Of a stretch of DNA of 60,000 nt, positions 14,083-29,068 are shown piece after piece (positions within the stretch are counted from its first letter, which is position 1; the number at the start of each line of letters is the position of its first letter). Origin of the DNA: Chrysomallon squamiferum (taxonomy: Eukaryota; Mollusca; Gastropoda; Neomphalida; Peltospiridae); contig CM022676.1 in assembly GCA_012295275.1 (NCBI GenBank), forward strand, positions 6,687,219 through 6,747,218, in the 5' to 3' direction. The position numbers and the translations under genes are program-made. The notes beneath the pieces were generated by a model. That model ran no database searches. It was not told the DNA's origin and worked only from the letters and a program-made list of their open reading frames with translations.

Positions 14083-14124
<42 letters not shown>

Positions 14125-14532
14125 TATATATACAGTGGTGTGCAGAGGTCTGTTGGTCCCACTCCTTGATTGTATGCCCAAAGACTCAAGTACAAGGTCC
14201 AGTACTGAGAAATATTATGAGAAACGAAGTTATTTTGAATACGTAAATGCAGATGAAACATAAAATAAACACTTTATTCGATTTAAATATAAATCAACCA
14301 AATTTAGTAAGTTCTTTCTCTGATTGGATGTCCCCCATTTAGATTCCCGAGGCCTCCGCCCTTTGGTTCTGCCCCTCTGCACGTCACTGTATATTTACTA
14401 CAAAAATGTGTATAAATAAATAGCAAACAAGAAAATTAATAGAAAAAAAATACAATAAAATACAAATAAAATCGAAAACTTACCGATTATCATCACAAAC
14501 ACAACCAATAAAATAGTAAAACGACTCGCCAT
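12615..14532 (-). CDS. Small secreted peptide precursor, 63 aa, three exons
   Basis: Minus-strand exons 14532-14484, 13246-13175 and 12685-12615 total 192 nt, exactly 64 codons. Junctions are G|GTAAGT with TTTTCAG|GC, and GAG|GTGTGT with TTTTCAG|GT; both introns are phase 1. Residues 1-20 are MASRFTILLVVFVMIIGVSM, followed by VTA, a clear signal peptide with likely cleavage after residue 23. The mature part, about 40 residues, starts EFFGSDNPFFWWYLMSRG, continues NMFWPYQQRYPMMQG and ends TRPIIYQ. It has no cysteine, no dibasic site and about ten aromatic residues. I do not recognise the family. A TATA box, an in-frame stop, good splice sites and a poly(A) signal all agree, so it is probably a real gene. 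A secreted structural or signalling peptide would fit; nothing in the sequence decides between them. Confidence 0.78.
12697..12940. repeat. Compound microsatellite A-rich/(AAT)n/(AAG)n/(GA)n
   Basis: Lies in the second intron of the secreted-peptide gene, just upstream (minus strand) of its last exon. On the minus strand it is a long polypyrimidine run leading into the acceptor. The (AG)n part at about 12872-12940 has some 34 units. Confidence 0.9.
13378..13440. repeat. (TA)n microsatellite
   Basis: About 30 uninterrupted TA units in intron 1 of the minus-strand peptide gene. Confidence 0.95.
13873..14124. repeat. A-run, (AAT)n and (ACT)n microsatellites
   Basis: A poly(A) run at 13874-13896, (AAT)16 at 13924-13972 and (ACT)n at about 14071-14123, all in intron 1 of the peptide gene. 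Overlapping reading frames on both strands are repeat artefacts. Confidence 0.9.
14133..14389. mobile_element. Small hAT-like inverted-repeat element (MITE)
   Basis: The left end reads CAGTGGTGTGCAGAGG; the reverse complement of the right end reads CAGTGACGTGCAGAGGGG. Flanks are TATATATA on the left and TATATTTA on the right, close to an 8-bp target duplication. The 257-bp interior has no reading frame of interest. CAGTG-type termini with 8-bp duplications are typical of hAT-superfamily elements. It sits in intron 1 of the peptide gene. Confidence 0.65.
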
Positions 14533-14620
14533 ATTTCGTATATGAACTAGACGTTTTCCGGAATGTAACGAAGATACGGAATAGGTCGTTCGTAAGAATG
14601 AAGGTTCCGAGAGAGCTATG

Positions 14621-14630
14621 GCTTTTTATA
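14621..14630 (-). promoter_or_regulatory. TATA box of the secreted-peptide gene
   Basis: On the minus strand this reads TATAAAAAGC, about 90 bp upstream of the start codon at 14532. It predicts transcription start near 14595 and a 5' UTR of about 60 nt. Confidence 0.6.
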
Positions 14631-14639
14631 TGCGAATTT

Positions 14640-15788
14640 TTTGTCGTCATACAGGTGGCGTAATGTCGTCTGCCTCGGGCTAAAATGTCATGGAATACTT
14701 AACGGTCACCTGTTTGACCCAAATCACGTGATCGTATATTTTATTTGTAAACAAATTACTTCTGACACCAGAGAATGTGTCTTGGAGGCGACTAAAAAGA
14801 ATTCCGTATTACTTAAAAGTACACACAGACATACGCACACACACACGCACGTATATACAACACAGAAAAGTTAGACATAGTCATATCGTGCACACTTATA
14901 AACATATAAACACACACACGAACAATTAGACATCTCATGCACATTATTATGTACAAGTTAATTTGCTACGTTTTTTAAAATCTTTAGTAACATGCACATT
15001 TTAAATTCTTGTGCAAATAATTCTATATTTGGAAAGCGCGGCAAAATAATGTCAATGTCATATGAAATATACATTTTGCATTTATTCAAAAAATAACTTT
15101 TGGCTAATCTTCTTTTCTTTTTTTTTGTGCTATTTATGTGTGAATGTTGTTATACTTATTATTCATAATTTACTTATAATAATAGTGCAGTTGTTGTAGA
15201 AGTAGTAATTAGAAGATGTAATAGAAGTAACATTAGTAGTATAATACTAATAATAGTAGTAGCAATTAGTACAGGTAGTAGAAGTTATAGTAAACGTAGT
15301 TGTAGTAGCAGTGATGGTGGTGATGGTAGTAGTTGAAAAAATAGTATTGTTGGTGGTTGTAGTGGAAGCAATAGTAGTAGTAGTAATAATAGTAGTAGTC
15401 CTTGTAGTAATAGTGGTAGTGGTGCTAGTAATAATAGTAGTGGTAGTAGTAGCAGTAGTATTATTATTAGTAGCAGTAATAGTAGTAGTAGTGGTGGTTG
15501 TGGTGGTGGTGGTAGTAATTTTGTAAAAAATAAAATGAATCTGTTAATGCAGGCAATCTGTTATGTGTCCACTCAAATAATTTTCATGCACAATTTAAAA
15601 CGGAAACAGGTATTTCTTGTTACGTACATTCTTCAGTCTACCGTGGAGCACTGAAGCTTAACTTGCTTGTAGACACTCATGTACAAAACTGAAAAACAGG
15701 TGTACAGTAAATGGAAATCATATTACTCATCAAAACAAGAAAAAAGAGCAATTTATTAAAGTAATTTATTATTTTCATTAAAAAAAAA

Positions 15789-15819
<31 letters not shown>

Positions 15820-16034
15820 GAAGGAAGAAAAAAGAAAAATGAAGAAAAACTAAGAAAAAAAATAGAACTAAAAACGAAGAAAAAAGAAAAAAAAAAATAA
15901 TAAAAAAGATAGAAAAAAGAAGGAAAGGAAAAAAAGCACAGGGAAAAAATATTATAAACTAAGAAAGAGAGAAAGAGAAAACGATGAGAATACGAAAGAA
16001 AACTGTCAGACAGATAACAGAAAGACAGAAAGAA

Positions 16035-16097
<63 letters not shown>

Positions 16098-16983
16098 GAG
16101 AGGGATACACGACTAAAAGAATCGAGAGATACGAAGAGAGAGCGGGAAAAAGATATGGAAGGAGAGAAATAAACAGAGGAGTGTCACAAAATATGTGTTT
16201 TTTTCATTTGTGAAAAAGACTCATCTACATAATTATGCAGGTGAAAACTGACATTGAAAAATGTACTCTTACTTGATTCTGACGCGAAGCTTTTCCATTA
16301 AGTAAAGTGTTTGATGGAAACAAGACGTTTTTATGCCACTGATCAAATAAAAAGAAATAATATACAGGGCGGATCGCATTCTTTGCTAATTTATTTATAA
16401 CTTCTAACACCAGGTAACCTCGAATAAGTCTGTAAACAAATTTGTTTTTAATTTATTAAATCTGTCCTTGACAAATGTCGGTAGAGTTACCGCCCTTCTA
16501 TGAATCTGGCGTCATTTTGTCTTTGTTCAGTTCAGTGGCCTATTTAACTCTTAATGTAATCGGACATTTGTTTGAATGTCGAAAGTGTACCAAATAATAT
16601 AAATTTGTTTTCCAAAATAAGTCATTTATATTGCACCATTCATAATGCATGGTTTTATTCTTGTGTTAGTTCAATTAAAAATCGTTTGAAATAAGATCAA
16701 AGAATCAGTAAATTTGCTATTTTTTCCAAAATCAGTCAATAATAATTAAAGACAATCGTATTCATATATGCATTTTTTTCATTTATGTTAGAAAGGTGGT
16801 TAAAATATCCCTTGTTTTAGCTTAGATCAAATAATCAGTCCATTTTTCTATTTTCCGTTATATACATACAGGACTCATACATACATAACATAAAGACAAT
16901 TTAACTTTTTATTTTTTTATCGACACTTTTTTTTAGAAAGGTAACAATATAAAATGGTTAACCTTGTTTCCTCAGCATAAAAA

Positions 16984-17015
<32 letters not shown>

Positions 17016-17240
17016 TTAGTTGGAAGTAATTGTGTTGTTTAGTTGGAAGTAATTGCGGTTTTTAAAATTTTCGTTAAGAGAGAAATATTACTTTAAAAGT
17101 CTTTGTTAAGTAGGTAACACGTAATAAAAATGAATAATTAATTGTGAAAATCATTATTAAATCTACTTCAAACAGACAAACGGGATAATTTGAGTGGACA
17201 AGCTAAACATGGCCGTCCTTTACAATTGGTTGTTTCACTT
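14640..17240. other. Repeat-rich intergenic sequence, no gene seen
   Basis: Holds (AC)n near 14820-14850, a degenerate (GTA/GTG)n field at 15185-15520, an A/G-rich field at 15780-15960 and (GA)n at 16038-16094. Elsewhere AT-rich. Long frames here are repeat-encoded; none shows real-protein composition. Confidence 0.6.
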
Positions 17241-17289
17241 GTAAGTATTTATCATCATCATTATCCTAGCCTTTAAGGCTACTACATCT

Positions 17290-17463
17290 CATAATCGAGA
17301 CTAATAACCATGTCGTAAATTCCTCCTTTCACTCGGGACATCGACTTAAAACATGACGTAAACATCAATCATCGGAGTTGTCCTGCCTTTTCAGGTCACC
17401 ATTACCATAATCGAGACGACAAAATGCGTGTACTGTAAATCCCTCCTTCGCTGGGCGCATCTA
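17290..17463. repeat. Diverged direct repeat, unrecognised element
   Basis: CATAATCGAGAC starts at about 17290 and again at about 17408. Each copy is followed 20-25 bases later by GTAAATTCCTCCTTTC or GTAAATCCCTCCTTCG and ends near GGGACATC or GGGCGCATC. The surroundings are richer in GC than the flanks. An old transposon or SINE dimer is possible; I do not know the family. Confidence 0.4.
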
Positions 17464-17578
17464 GCAAAAGTAAATAACCGGTTTCGGTAATAATAATTAT
17501 TGTTAAAAGATGATTTCGTTAAGCAGTGGAAGCTGAAATCCTTTATGAAAAAATTGTTAGGAAATAAAAATCTGCTGT

Positions 17579-17617
<39 letters not shown>

Positions 17618-17854
17618 TATGCAGCATAAAGATGGTAGGAAAATGCCATAACACTAAGAGAGGATAGTAAAGTAAAAGTTTGGATGGGTAGTCTTTTTTT
17701 TTTTTTTTTTTTTTTTTTTATCTTTTTATTGTTTTCTTTTCAAAAGAATTCTTTCATATTTTTTTAAAATTGAACTTAATTATATAAATCAGTAAAATAA
17801 TTATTCTTTAACATGTTGTTTTAAAATTTCAGTATGTATTGTATGCACGCATGA

Positions 17855-17970
17855 ATGCATATACGACCTCACAAACGCTGCCGAGGTTCGAACGCATGGA
17901 ACCCATTCACCCGCACTCCGAAGGCGGACGACATTACTTCTTGGTTATCGAGACCGTTTAAAAAAGGTTG
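17855..17970 (-). mobile_element. Possible tRNA-derived SINE remnant
   Basis: On the minus strand the island contains GCGTTCGAACC, resembling an RNA polymerase III B box, about 50 bases after an A-box-like TCTCGATAACC. It is GC-richer than its surroundings. Divergence makes this tentative. Confidence 0.3.
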
Positions 17971-18698
17971 CTTAGTAACCGAGGGTAATCATCGCTTCTC
18001 CCGAATCACGCAGTTCTTTTTTTTGTATTTCGTCATTTTTTTGTTTCTAGTATTTTTTGAGTCCGGTCTAACCAGTGAGTGTAAAAGAAAGTGCGTTCAA
18101 ATAACTCTTCTTATTAATCATGTGGTAAAAAAAACTATGTCTTTTTTCTCTTTCGCGATATTTGTCAAAGCTGTATTTAGAAATACATTAATCTTTTTTT
18201 GTCATATGTAGTTAAAGACTAACATTCCTTCACGTGTAGCTTCCTTTCTGTTAAACAAATTAAATAAGTAAATAATAAGAATAAAATAAAATAAAATAAA
18301 TAAACAAACAAATACAAACAACCAAACAAACAAATAAATAAACAAAGAAACAAACTAATAAATAAATAAACAGCTAAAATAAACTAATTAAAGAAATAAA
18401 CAAAAATAAAAAAAAATAAACAAACACAAATAAATAAATAAATACATTTTAAATAAAACATTATATATCACCGTGTGAAAGCTTAGCCATGTAATACTAG
18501 ATGTTATCTTCAGTTAAAGTGATTTAGAAAACAAATGACGTCAGAGATAATCATAATTAGATTGAGATCAGCGCAATACTACTTCAGTGATATTTATTTG
18601 AGATATTATATAAGATATGATAACATTGATTACAACAGTAATTTTGTAGATAAAAAAAAAATAGTGACATTAAAGATAGTATTTGTAATATATTCTAC

Positions 18699-18752
<54 letters not shown>

Positions 18753-19103
18753 GCATAATGATAATAATGATGATAGAGGAAAAATATAAATTTTCTATCA
18801 TCAAAAACAAAATTAAAAAGAAAGAAATGTACACTTATCTTATTTTTAGTTAATTCTTAAGTAAAATATTTTCAATACAGATTTTCTAAGCTAATTTTGC
18901 CGTTAATTAAACATTATACTTCGTTTATGAGTTTCGTACCTCTTCGTCAATAAGCCGCATAAATAATACGTCAACAATAACATGACGTCATTTAGCAACG
19001 ACCAGTCTGCAAAGATGTTGGAAGATGAAGCGAAATGTTGTCAACAGTTTTGACTTAGAAAAGAGAAAATATTTTTAAGTTAAACATTTAATTGTTTATT
19101 TTG

Positions 19104-19146
<43 letters not shown>

Positions 19147-19867
19147 GCACGCATTCACACGCACACTTGTGATAAACGTAAAACTGTTAAAATAACTTTT
19201 ACTACTGTTACAATAACAATCACTACCTCTACTATCACTGCTATTAATATTGCAGCTACCACTGTTACTATTTACGATTACTACTACTGCGATTACAACA
19301 ACAACCACAACTACTACGAGTATTACTAGTATAACAACTTATACTACTTTTATTACTACTACTACTACTGTGCTCCTACTATCACTACCACTACAGCAAC
19401 ACAACGCCATAACTATTTCTGATAGCTGAGACTGTTGTTAATCGTAAAAGAAATGAAACAAATAAATAAATAAGTTATCACAAACAGACAGATACACTGA
19501 CAGATACACTGACAGACAGACAGACAGGTAGGCAGAAAGTCGTGTCACAAAGTTTTAAAAATGAAAACTCTACGTCATTGTTTAAGTGATACTAAATTTC
19601 ACAAACTAGCCCATTTAAATTCTCCATGTCGCGATAAAAACAAACAGACAAGGAATTAAGAAATAAACCCTCAGATGAACTCGGTTAATAACTAATAGTC
19701 GCACTTCTGAATTAAACAGACACACGCACACATTGATACACACAGAATGTGTGTTTGTGTGTGTGTGTGTATATATATGAGAGAGAAATGGATGTTTATA
19801 TATGTACGTACATAAACACAAACACAGCCATACACACAAATATACACAGAGATACATTCGTACATAC

Positions 19868-19945
<78 letters not shown>

Positions 19946-20046
19946 TGGAGAGAGAGAGAGATATTTGTAAACAAGACTGATCATTTTATATTCTTCTTTT
20001 TTTAATCTGTAAGAAAAAATCTCTATATTGGCGAAATATATCTAGG

Positions 20047-20085
<39 letters not shown>

Positions 20086-20305
20086 GTAGCTAGGTAACAA
20101 TAGGATCCAAAACGAGGCACAATGATGAAACGATTTTTACTTGCTTTGCCAGGTTAATATAAACTATGGCAGAGATTGGTTAAGAGGTCTGCTGCTTAAT
20201 AATAAGATGATGATGAGATTAATTATAATTATAATAACAATAATAACAACAATAATAAAAAAGAAATAATAAAATGTTTAAAAATTACAATAATAATAAT
20301 AACAC

Positions 20306-20345
<40 letters not shown>

Positions 20346-20590
20346 TTTTAAAAATTACAAATATTATCAGTTTTAATAATAATAATAACAATAATAATAA
20401 TAAATAAATAAATAAAATAATAAATAAATAATTAGTAAGACTCCTAATTTAGAAAGCTGTAGTAAACAAAAATATTTAATATCTGTTAACACCAAAAACC
20501 GTACAACATTATTAAATTGTCAAATTACGACAAACGCTTTAATCAAATCTCGAAAGGGAAATCTGAATCGGTTGCAGCGTAGAAATCACA
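17971..20590. other. Microsatellite-rich intergenic sequence, no gene seen
   Basis: Contains AAAT/AAAC runs 18265-18445, (AAT)n 18697-18753, (AC)n 19105-19145, degenerate trinucleotides 19200-19380, (GA)n 19869-19942 and (TTA)n 20049-20085. A short complex stretch near 18975-19030 has TGACGTCA at 18983-18990. No exon was recognised. Confidence 0.6.
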
Positions 20591-20594
20591 GAAC

Positions 20595-20670
20595 TTGGGT
20601 CTTAAACGTGACAAACTGGGGAATTGAACCTGTCGAATGCGACATAGAGCTATTTGGTTCTTTATCAAAG
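20595..20670 (-). mobile_element. tRNA-like B-box remnant, probable SINE
   Basis: The minus strand contains GGTTCAATTCC, a good match to the tRNA T-loop/B box, preceded by the A-box-like TAGCTCTATGTCG. The boxes are closer together than in a real tRNA and no cloverleaf is evident, so a degraded tRNA-derived element is more likely than a tRNA gene. Confidence 0.35.
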
Positions 20671-21576
20671 GTTTCATTATGTAATCTGTGATCTACAGTA
20701 AGTTCAGAATGCGTTTTGTTTCGTTATTTGTTAAGATGTGACTATATTTCTGTTTCAGAGGTAATGAAAAATATAATGGTGTTATTTCAACATACCTGTA
20801 ATTAAAATCATCACACCAAATTGTAGGGCAAGTCCCACGTCAAGGGACGTTTCATTATCAGAGTAGGGGGTGGAGGTAATTCCGCCTGCCTGTTTGCTAA
20901 AGTCGCACCCACAAGGAATTTGGCCCTTAGTAAAAGGCTTGTCTATATCTATATCTGTTTAGTGTCACAGGGAAAAGAGCCCAGATATATCCATCCATAG
21001 GTAATGAGAAATATGACCCTTTGCGTAAATAAAAATATTGAATTTTTTTGTTTTGAATATTTTTGGTTTGGGTTCACTGAATGACTCTATATATACTGAG
21101 ATCATTAAAGAAATATCTATGCATCTAGATGATGTCAGAGGGGGTCAATCTATTTAATTTAGGTTTTTCATTTGTCTCATTAAAAATCATCATCGTCATC
21201 ATCATCATCATAATCATCATAATTTTCTCCTCCTCCTCCTCCTTCCTTTTTATACCGGAATAAATGTTGAATATTATACCTTTAACAGAATACCTGAAAC
21301 AGCAACAAGGTCATCCAGAGTCAACATAATTCATTTACTTTTTTTAAATTCATCTGATTGAGAATCCATGTTTTCGTTACAGTTCTGAAAGATGATGCGG
21401 AGCTGCACCATGTAAGGAGGGATGTACATAAACATTACAGGATGAAAATGGCGCTCGACAAAACGAGAACCGGTTCATCTAGTATTTCTGCACTGAAATT
21501 ACTTTTATTTTGATTGATGTTGTTAGAATGCATGGATACAGACTGATGTCTTAATTACGGATCGTGTAAAAAAAAA

Positions 21577-21610
<34 letters not shown>

Positions 21611-21717
21611 TGAGTGAAATATATGAGTGAAAAGAAAGTAAATTTCGTTAATCTTAATAAACCCAGAAATAAGACCTTAATTTTTTTTAAATCTCGTCAT
21701 TATTAAACTAATAATAA

Positions 21718-21748
<31 letters not shown>

Positions 21749-22437
21749 ATTTTCAATGAAAAACAAATTGAAAAATCGATTTTTAAAAAATATTAAACCC
21801 TTTTCAATTTATTAATATTTTCTTTATATTAATATACAAACAGTTACGATTTTTGAGTTTGTTTTCAGGAAATGCATAATACATGAGTGTTTATCTTTTT
21901 CAGTTTTATGTCACATTTAATAATAGTTGCTTGCAATAGTGTAACAGACATATAGTCCACTATCTCATGCAGACACATATACATAAATAATTACGAAGCA
22001 TTCACGTGCACATATACACACACATATATACGCATGTAACATACCCATTAGATGCATATGGTATACTACAGACAAACATGAAACTTGCGATAGACACCAA
22101 TATACATATATATATAATCTTAACATACAGACATATATACACACACGTAAATACATACATACACACATGTATAATCAGTCGTATATAAAACATTTTGTTA
22201 CACGGATACACCTACACACGTACAGTTACACAGAACACACAAAGTATACATACACGTGCGTATACATATAAATGTTAAACTTATTTCTTTTATTTTATTT
22301 TTTTCTTACATTCAAGTTCATGGTATATTGATATCACTGAAATTTCGTTTACAATAATAATAATAATTATTATTATTATAATAATAACAACAACAACAAT
22401 TATAAATTGTAAAAAGATAAATAAATATACTGGTGCT

Positions 22438-22440
<3 letters not shown>
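20671..22440. other. Intergenic sequence, no gene seen
   Basis: A moderately complex stretch (20820-20940) is followed by poly(A) at 21570-21607, (AAAT)n near 21718-21750 and a degenerate (CATA)-rich field at 21960-22260. I recognise no coding or RNA gene. Confidence 0.55.

Positions 22441-22513
<73 letters not shown>
22441..22513. repeat. (GA)n microsatellite
   Basis: About 35 GA units, abutting the tRNA-like remnant at 22525-22600; on the minus strand it would be that element's (CT)n tail. Confidence 0.9.
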
Positions 22514-22516
<3 letters not shown>

Positions 22517-22524
22517 GTCCTGTA

Positions 22525-22600
22525 AATTCATTTAATCTGGATTCGAACCCAGAACGTCCAAGACTAGCAATGACTTATACCAGTCAGTCTAGTTCACATA
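22525..22600 (-). mobile_element. tRNA-derived SINE remnant with (CT)n tail
   Basis: The minus strand reads TAGACTGACTGG (A-box-like), then about 35 bases later TCTGGGTTCGAATCCAGA, a perfect 5-bp T stem closing a TTCGAAT loop and matching a B box. No convincing anticodon stem is visible. The (CT)n run follows about 25 bases downstream. This looks like a tRNA-derived retroposon rather than a working tRNA. Confidence 0.45.
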
Positions 22601-23054
22601 AAATAACATTTTTATTTCATTTATTATGCATCTCCCAATTAGCGCCTCATAGTGACCTAATTTTCCGCAACTGTCGAAGCCGACAACAAACAAGGCCTAG
22701 GTAAGCTATTTCATTTTTATTATCGTACGAATAATTACTACCTTTTTATTTTTCCTATTACGACCCAAGCACACTCATAGTTTTAGACAGAGTAAGATGG
22801 GCGCCAGATAAAGTGAAACTGGACCCTTCACTTTATTAAATTTAAAAAAAAAGAAGAAGAAAGCGCCTATGTAATATATAACCTTAGCGATATGTTGAAG
22901 GAAATTCGAATAGGAAAACGTATTTCCGTAACAAACCTTTTTAAGCTTGCGGTAAGGTTTATAATGTTGAGAAAGATCGTGCAGTTTTTTTGTTTTTTAA
23001 AAATTTTTTAACTGTGAACGTTTAAACAAAAATGTCCACCCCCACTGACATTAA

Positions 23055-23110
23055 TTTGCTATGGCAACAGACATATTTACAAATGACTGTTACGTCAGAC
23101 GTAAGGTGAC
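23055..23110 (+). promoter_or_regulatory. Candidate promoter elements upstream of receptor gene A
   Basis: TGCTATGGCAACAG, an RFX X-box-like palindrome, lies some 15 bp before TTACGTCA at 23090-23097, a CRE/ATF-like site. Gene A's first visible exon begins with a splice acceptor, so an untranslated first exon must lie upstream; CCTAG|GTAAGC near 22699 is one possible donor. Motif matches only. Confidence 0.3.
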
Positions 23111-23710
23111 ATTATCTTTCACTATTGATATTCGTTTTGCAGTGACAAATAAAATACAGTGGGTATTTTATACACCTGGGTTGATAATAAAATGTATTCT
23201 CCATGCACAAACAAAACAACACACGTAGATATGTAATAATAACGAGTAGTGCATTAAATAACAATAATGATAATAATTCATTAACGGTGGTGATATATTG
23301 TGAAAAATAAACAAATGTACGGTTGTTTAATCAATAGTGTGAGCGTTTCGCTTGAATAACGCAAACTATGTATCTGTTTGAGGCATGAATCGACAGAATT
23401 AATGTTATTGTAAACTATATCGGGGGCCTTTTTAGGGGTTTGTTTTCTGTCAGTTTTAAAATGTTTGAAAAGTTTTTTTAATGATGTAATTATTTCTTTC
23501 GGTCCATGATTTTTTTTTTCTTTATTCTTCGTTTCTTTATTCTTCTTTACTGTTATTTTATTTGTTTATTTCCCCATTTCTTCAATTTAATTATTTATTT
23601 ATCTGTTTATTTACTATTTTACTGTTTTACGTAACTTAGTTATTATTATTATTTTTTTTTTATTATTACTATTATTTTATTTAATTTGTTCATTTTTCCA
23701 TCTCATCAGT

Positions 23711-23745
<35 letters not shown>

Positions 23746-23767
23746 TTTTAGATTCGAGCCAACAAAT

Positions 23768-26104
<2,337 letters not shown>

Positions 26105-26536
26105 AGAAAAGCAGACGTCAGTTTATAAGATGCAGATTTAAATGGATTTTTTGTTTTTGTTTCAGTAACTATTGCATTTTCTCAATTGCCATTTAGCTTG
26201 AAACTAATTTATTTACCACTGATTTTATCTCACCTTGTACACCTCAGATTTTTTTAATAGATTTACATCATTACTTATAATATACGAACGGTGGAGCATT
26301 ATTTGGAACTGGAAATAACTAGATTATGGAACCCATGAAAATATGTAACTTATCATCAATTGATATTTGTTTACAGGCAAAAATCTTAACAGATTTTTTT
26401 CATGCTGAATAAGTAACTATTCTTATTTTTCTTTCTTTCGTTTCTTTTTCTTCTTAAAGTAATTAATTAATTAATTATTTATTTTTCGTTTCTTTTTTTC
26501 ATTTTTGTTTTAGATTTAGATTTTTTATTTTTTTTT

Positions 26537-26573
<37 letters not shown>

Positions 26574-27080
26574 TTTTTTTTTTTTTTACAAGTGGCTAAT
26601 GGAGTAATGACTTTTTGCGTGGCTCATTCTGATGAATACATGGCTAATAAAATGATTTTGCTTCTCTAATTTGTAAATACATGTGTGCGCGTGTGTGGAA
26701 TTTTATTATTATTATAGTTTATTTTATTTTATTATTATTTTTTTTTTAAATTTGTTACTTTGTAGGAACAATTTTGAAATTCTTTATAATGGTGCATACT
26801 ATATTATTTATAATATTTATAATGTAATTTTTATATTGACTTGTAGATTATATTTCAGAACGAATGTATGCATAATATATTATTAATATTATTATTGTTA
26901 TTGTTATCATTGTTATTTATTATTACTGTTATTTATTATTATTATTATTATTATTGTTAATATTCATTCATTCATTCTTTTTTATTATTTTTATTTTGAT
27001 CCTTACTTACATATCAAGTATTAGTTTGATCTCATCTTAAAATATTAACGCTAAATTAAGATACTTGTATAATTTATTTA

Positions 27081-27134
<54 letters not shown>

Positions 27135-28569
27135 ATTGTAAATATTCAGCATTTTGTGTATTTAACATATCAAGAGATATCGAAATTAATTTATCTGTTT
27201 ACATGTATGTTCATACATTTTGGGGCTATTTATATTAATTTATTTTAATGAATTTTGGCCTTGTATTAATATTAGGTAATCATTTTGGAAATTAATTTTT
27301 TAAGATGTACTTTTGGTGATCCCCGAAAATAGTCTAAATGTTTTCTGATGCTTCGTTTTTGGGTGTGTTTTTTTTCTGTTTATATGGGCACTAAAACTCT
27401 ATGGGCACTGCCATTTTCATATAATCGTGACGTCATCACTGATAGAAAATATTTTCTATGGTTATAATAAAAATAAACAATTAGACCGCCGTTATCGCCA
27501 TGACGTCATGACTACAGAAGTATAGGGGTAAAATGGCGGCACTGTCTAAATGTCATACTTTTACTATGAACGATGAAGAAAGCTTGTGTATATGTGAGTG
27601 TCTTTGAACTTACTTTGTTTGTATGCTTTTTCCCTAGTCAGATGCTCAATAAAATATTTATTTTTGGACTTCATATTTTTTTTGTTTTTTTGTTTTTTTT
27701 ATTAATTAAATTAAATTTATTTATTTATTTAATTCATAAAATATAACAACAATAATAATAACAATAGTGAAACACCGACTCCAAATAAAAAAAAAATAAT
27801 TAAATAAATAACAAATAGATAAAGGTAAAAAAAAAAAAAAAAAAAAAATGATAAGCCCTAAATTTATTTACTATACTAATACTACAGCTACTACTACTAC
27901 TACTACTACTACTACTAATAAATAGCAAGCAAAAACTGCTTTGCATGTGTCCTAATTTTAGGCCCTATCATTCAGATCATCACTATATTACTTCCGGTGT
28001 ACAAATACAAATTAATGGGGGAAAAAAAATGTAAATATTTAAATATTCTTTTGGAGATTTAAATTAATTTTGTATAAGTCTAGTTCCTGCCGAGATGAAA
28101 ATAGGGTATGTTGTCTTGGTAACGTCTAGAATTTAAAAACAGGTGCGGGATAATCAAACTGAATTCTTCAAGCCATCACAGACATGAAATGATTAACGTC
28201 AGATAAAAGATAGTTACGTATACTTGTAATTAACATAAAATAATGAAATAATTATATTACAATTAATATTTTGTTGTCAACAGGTCATCGTATAAGTTAA
28301 CTACACTGTATATTAATAATAGCAATGCTAACCAGTTTATTACTAATTTTTGTTTTTTTCTTCAGAAATGGTAAATTCTCAACCTCAGAATGTTATTTTA
28401 ATTTATTATGTGTATACAAACAGAATGAGACCATATATATATATAGTTTATTTTGTTTGGGGAATGCCTTATAAATACGTAATTAAAAATCCGAAAACAG
28501 AAATATGTAAATAGGTAAAAATGACAACTAAATGTTGAAAAAATATCGTAAACTCCTCTCAACTATTGT

Positions 28570-28606
<37 letters not shown>

Positions 28607-28888
28607 AGAATTCTAATATAATTATAAAAAGAATAAATTTCTATAAAACTTACAAACTGTATTTACTTAATAATATATATATATATATTAAACTGTGCAG
28701 ACATCAAAAAAGAAGGAAGGAGTCCAGATTTCTGAATACATTCTAAAATTAATTATTATTATAGTTGTTGTTTCTATTACTATCATCATCATCATCATCA
28801 TTACTGTTATTATTATTATTATTATTATTGTAATTATTAATCATCATCATCATCACCCCATCATTATTTTTATTACCATTATTACTGT

Positions 28889-28919
<31 letters not shown>

Positions 28920-29052
28920 AATTATTGTTATTGTTATTATTATTATTATTATTAAATTTATATTCAAGATTCAAACTTCCTTAAATATATCTGCTCTATT
29001 TGTTATTACATAATAACATCTAAATTCCTTACTTACTTACTACTCTCTTCAG
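26105..29052. other. Gene A 3' UTR and A-B intergenic region
   Basis: AATAAA at 26646-26651 and 27648-27653 could end gene A. The rest holds TTA/TTTA runs, poly(A) at 27827-27848 and 28571-28604, and TTA/TCA repeats at 28770-28955. Apart from the CRE-rich inverted repeat at 27402-27546, no gene was recognised. Confidence 0.6.
27402..27546. mobile_element. CRE-containing inverted repeat (MITE or promoter of gene B)
   Basis: The left end reads GGGCACTGCCATTTT; the reverse complement of the right end reads GACAGTGCCGCCATTTT. Each arm carries TGACGTCA (27428-27435 and 27501-27508). The right end AAAATGGCGGC also fits a YY1 site. A possible donor, GTGAGT, lies at about 27594, so the stretch could equally be the promoter of gene B, whose first visible exon starts at an acceptor (29053). 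Confidence 0.5.
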
Positions 29053-29068
29053 ATCTGAACCAGGAGCT

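Noticed and set aside
14641-14874. Plus-strand 77-codon frame upstream of the secreted-peptide gene
   Set aside because: No ATG start, ends in an (AC)n repeat, and overlaps the upstream region of the opposite-strand gene.
22525-22600. Functional tRNA gene
   Set aside because: Good T arm and B box, but no anticodon stem or acceptor stem pairing could be found, and a (CT)n tail follows; a SINE remnant fits better.
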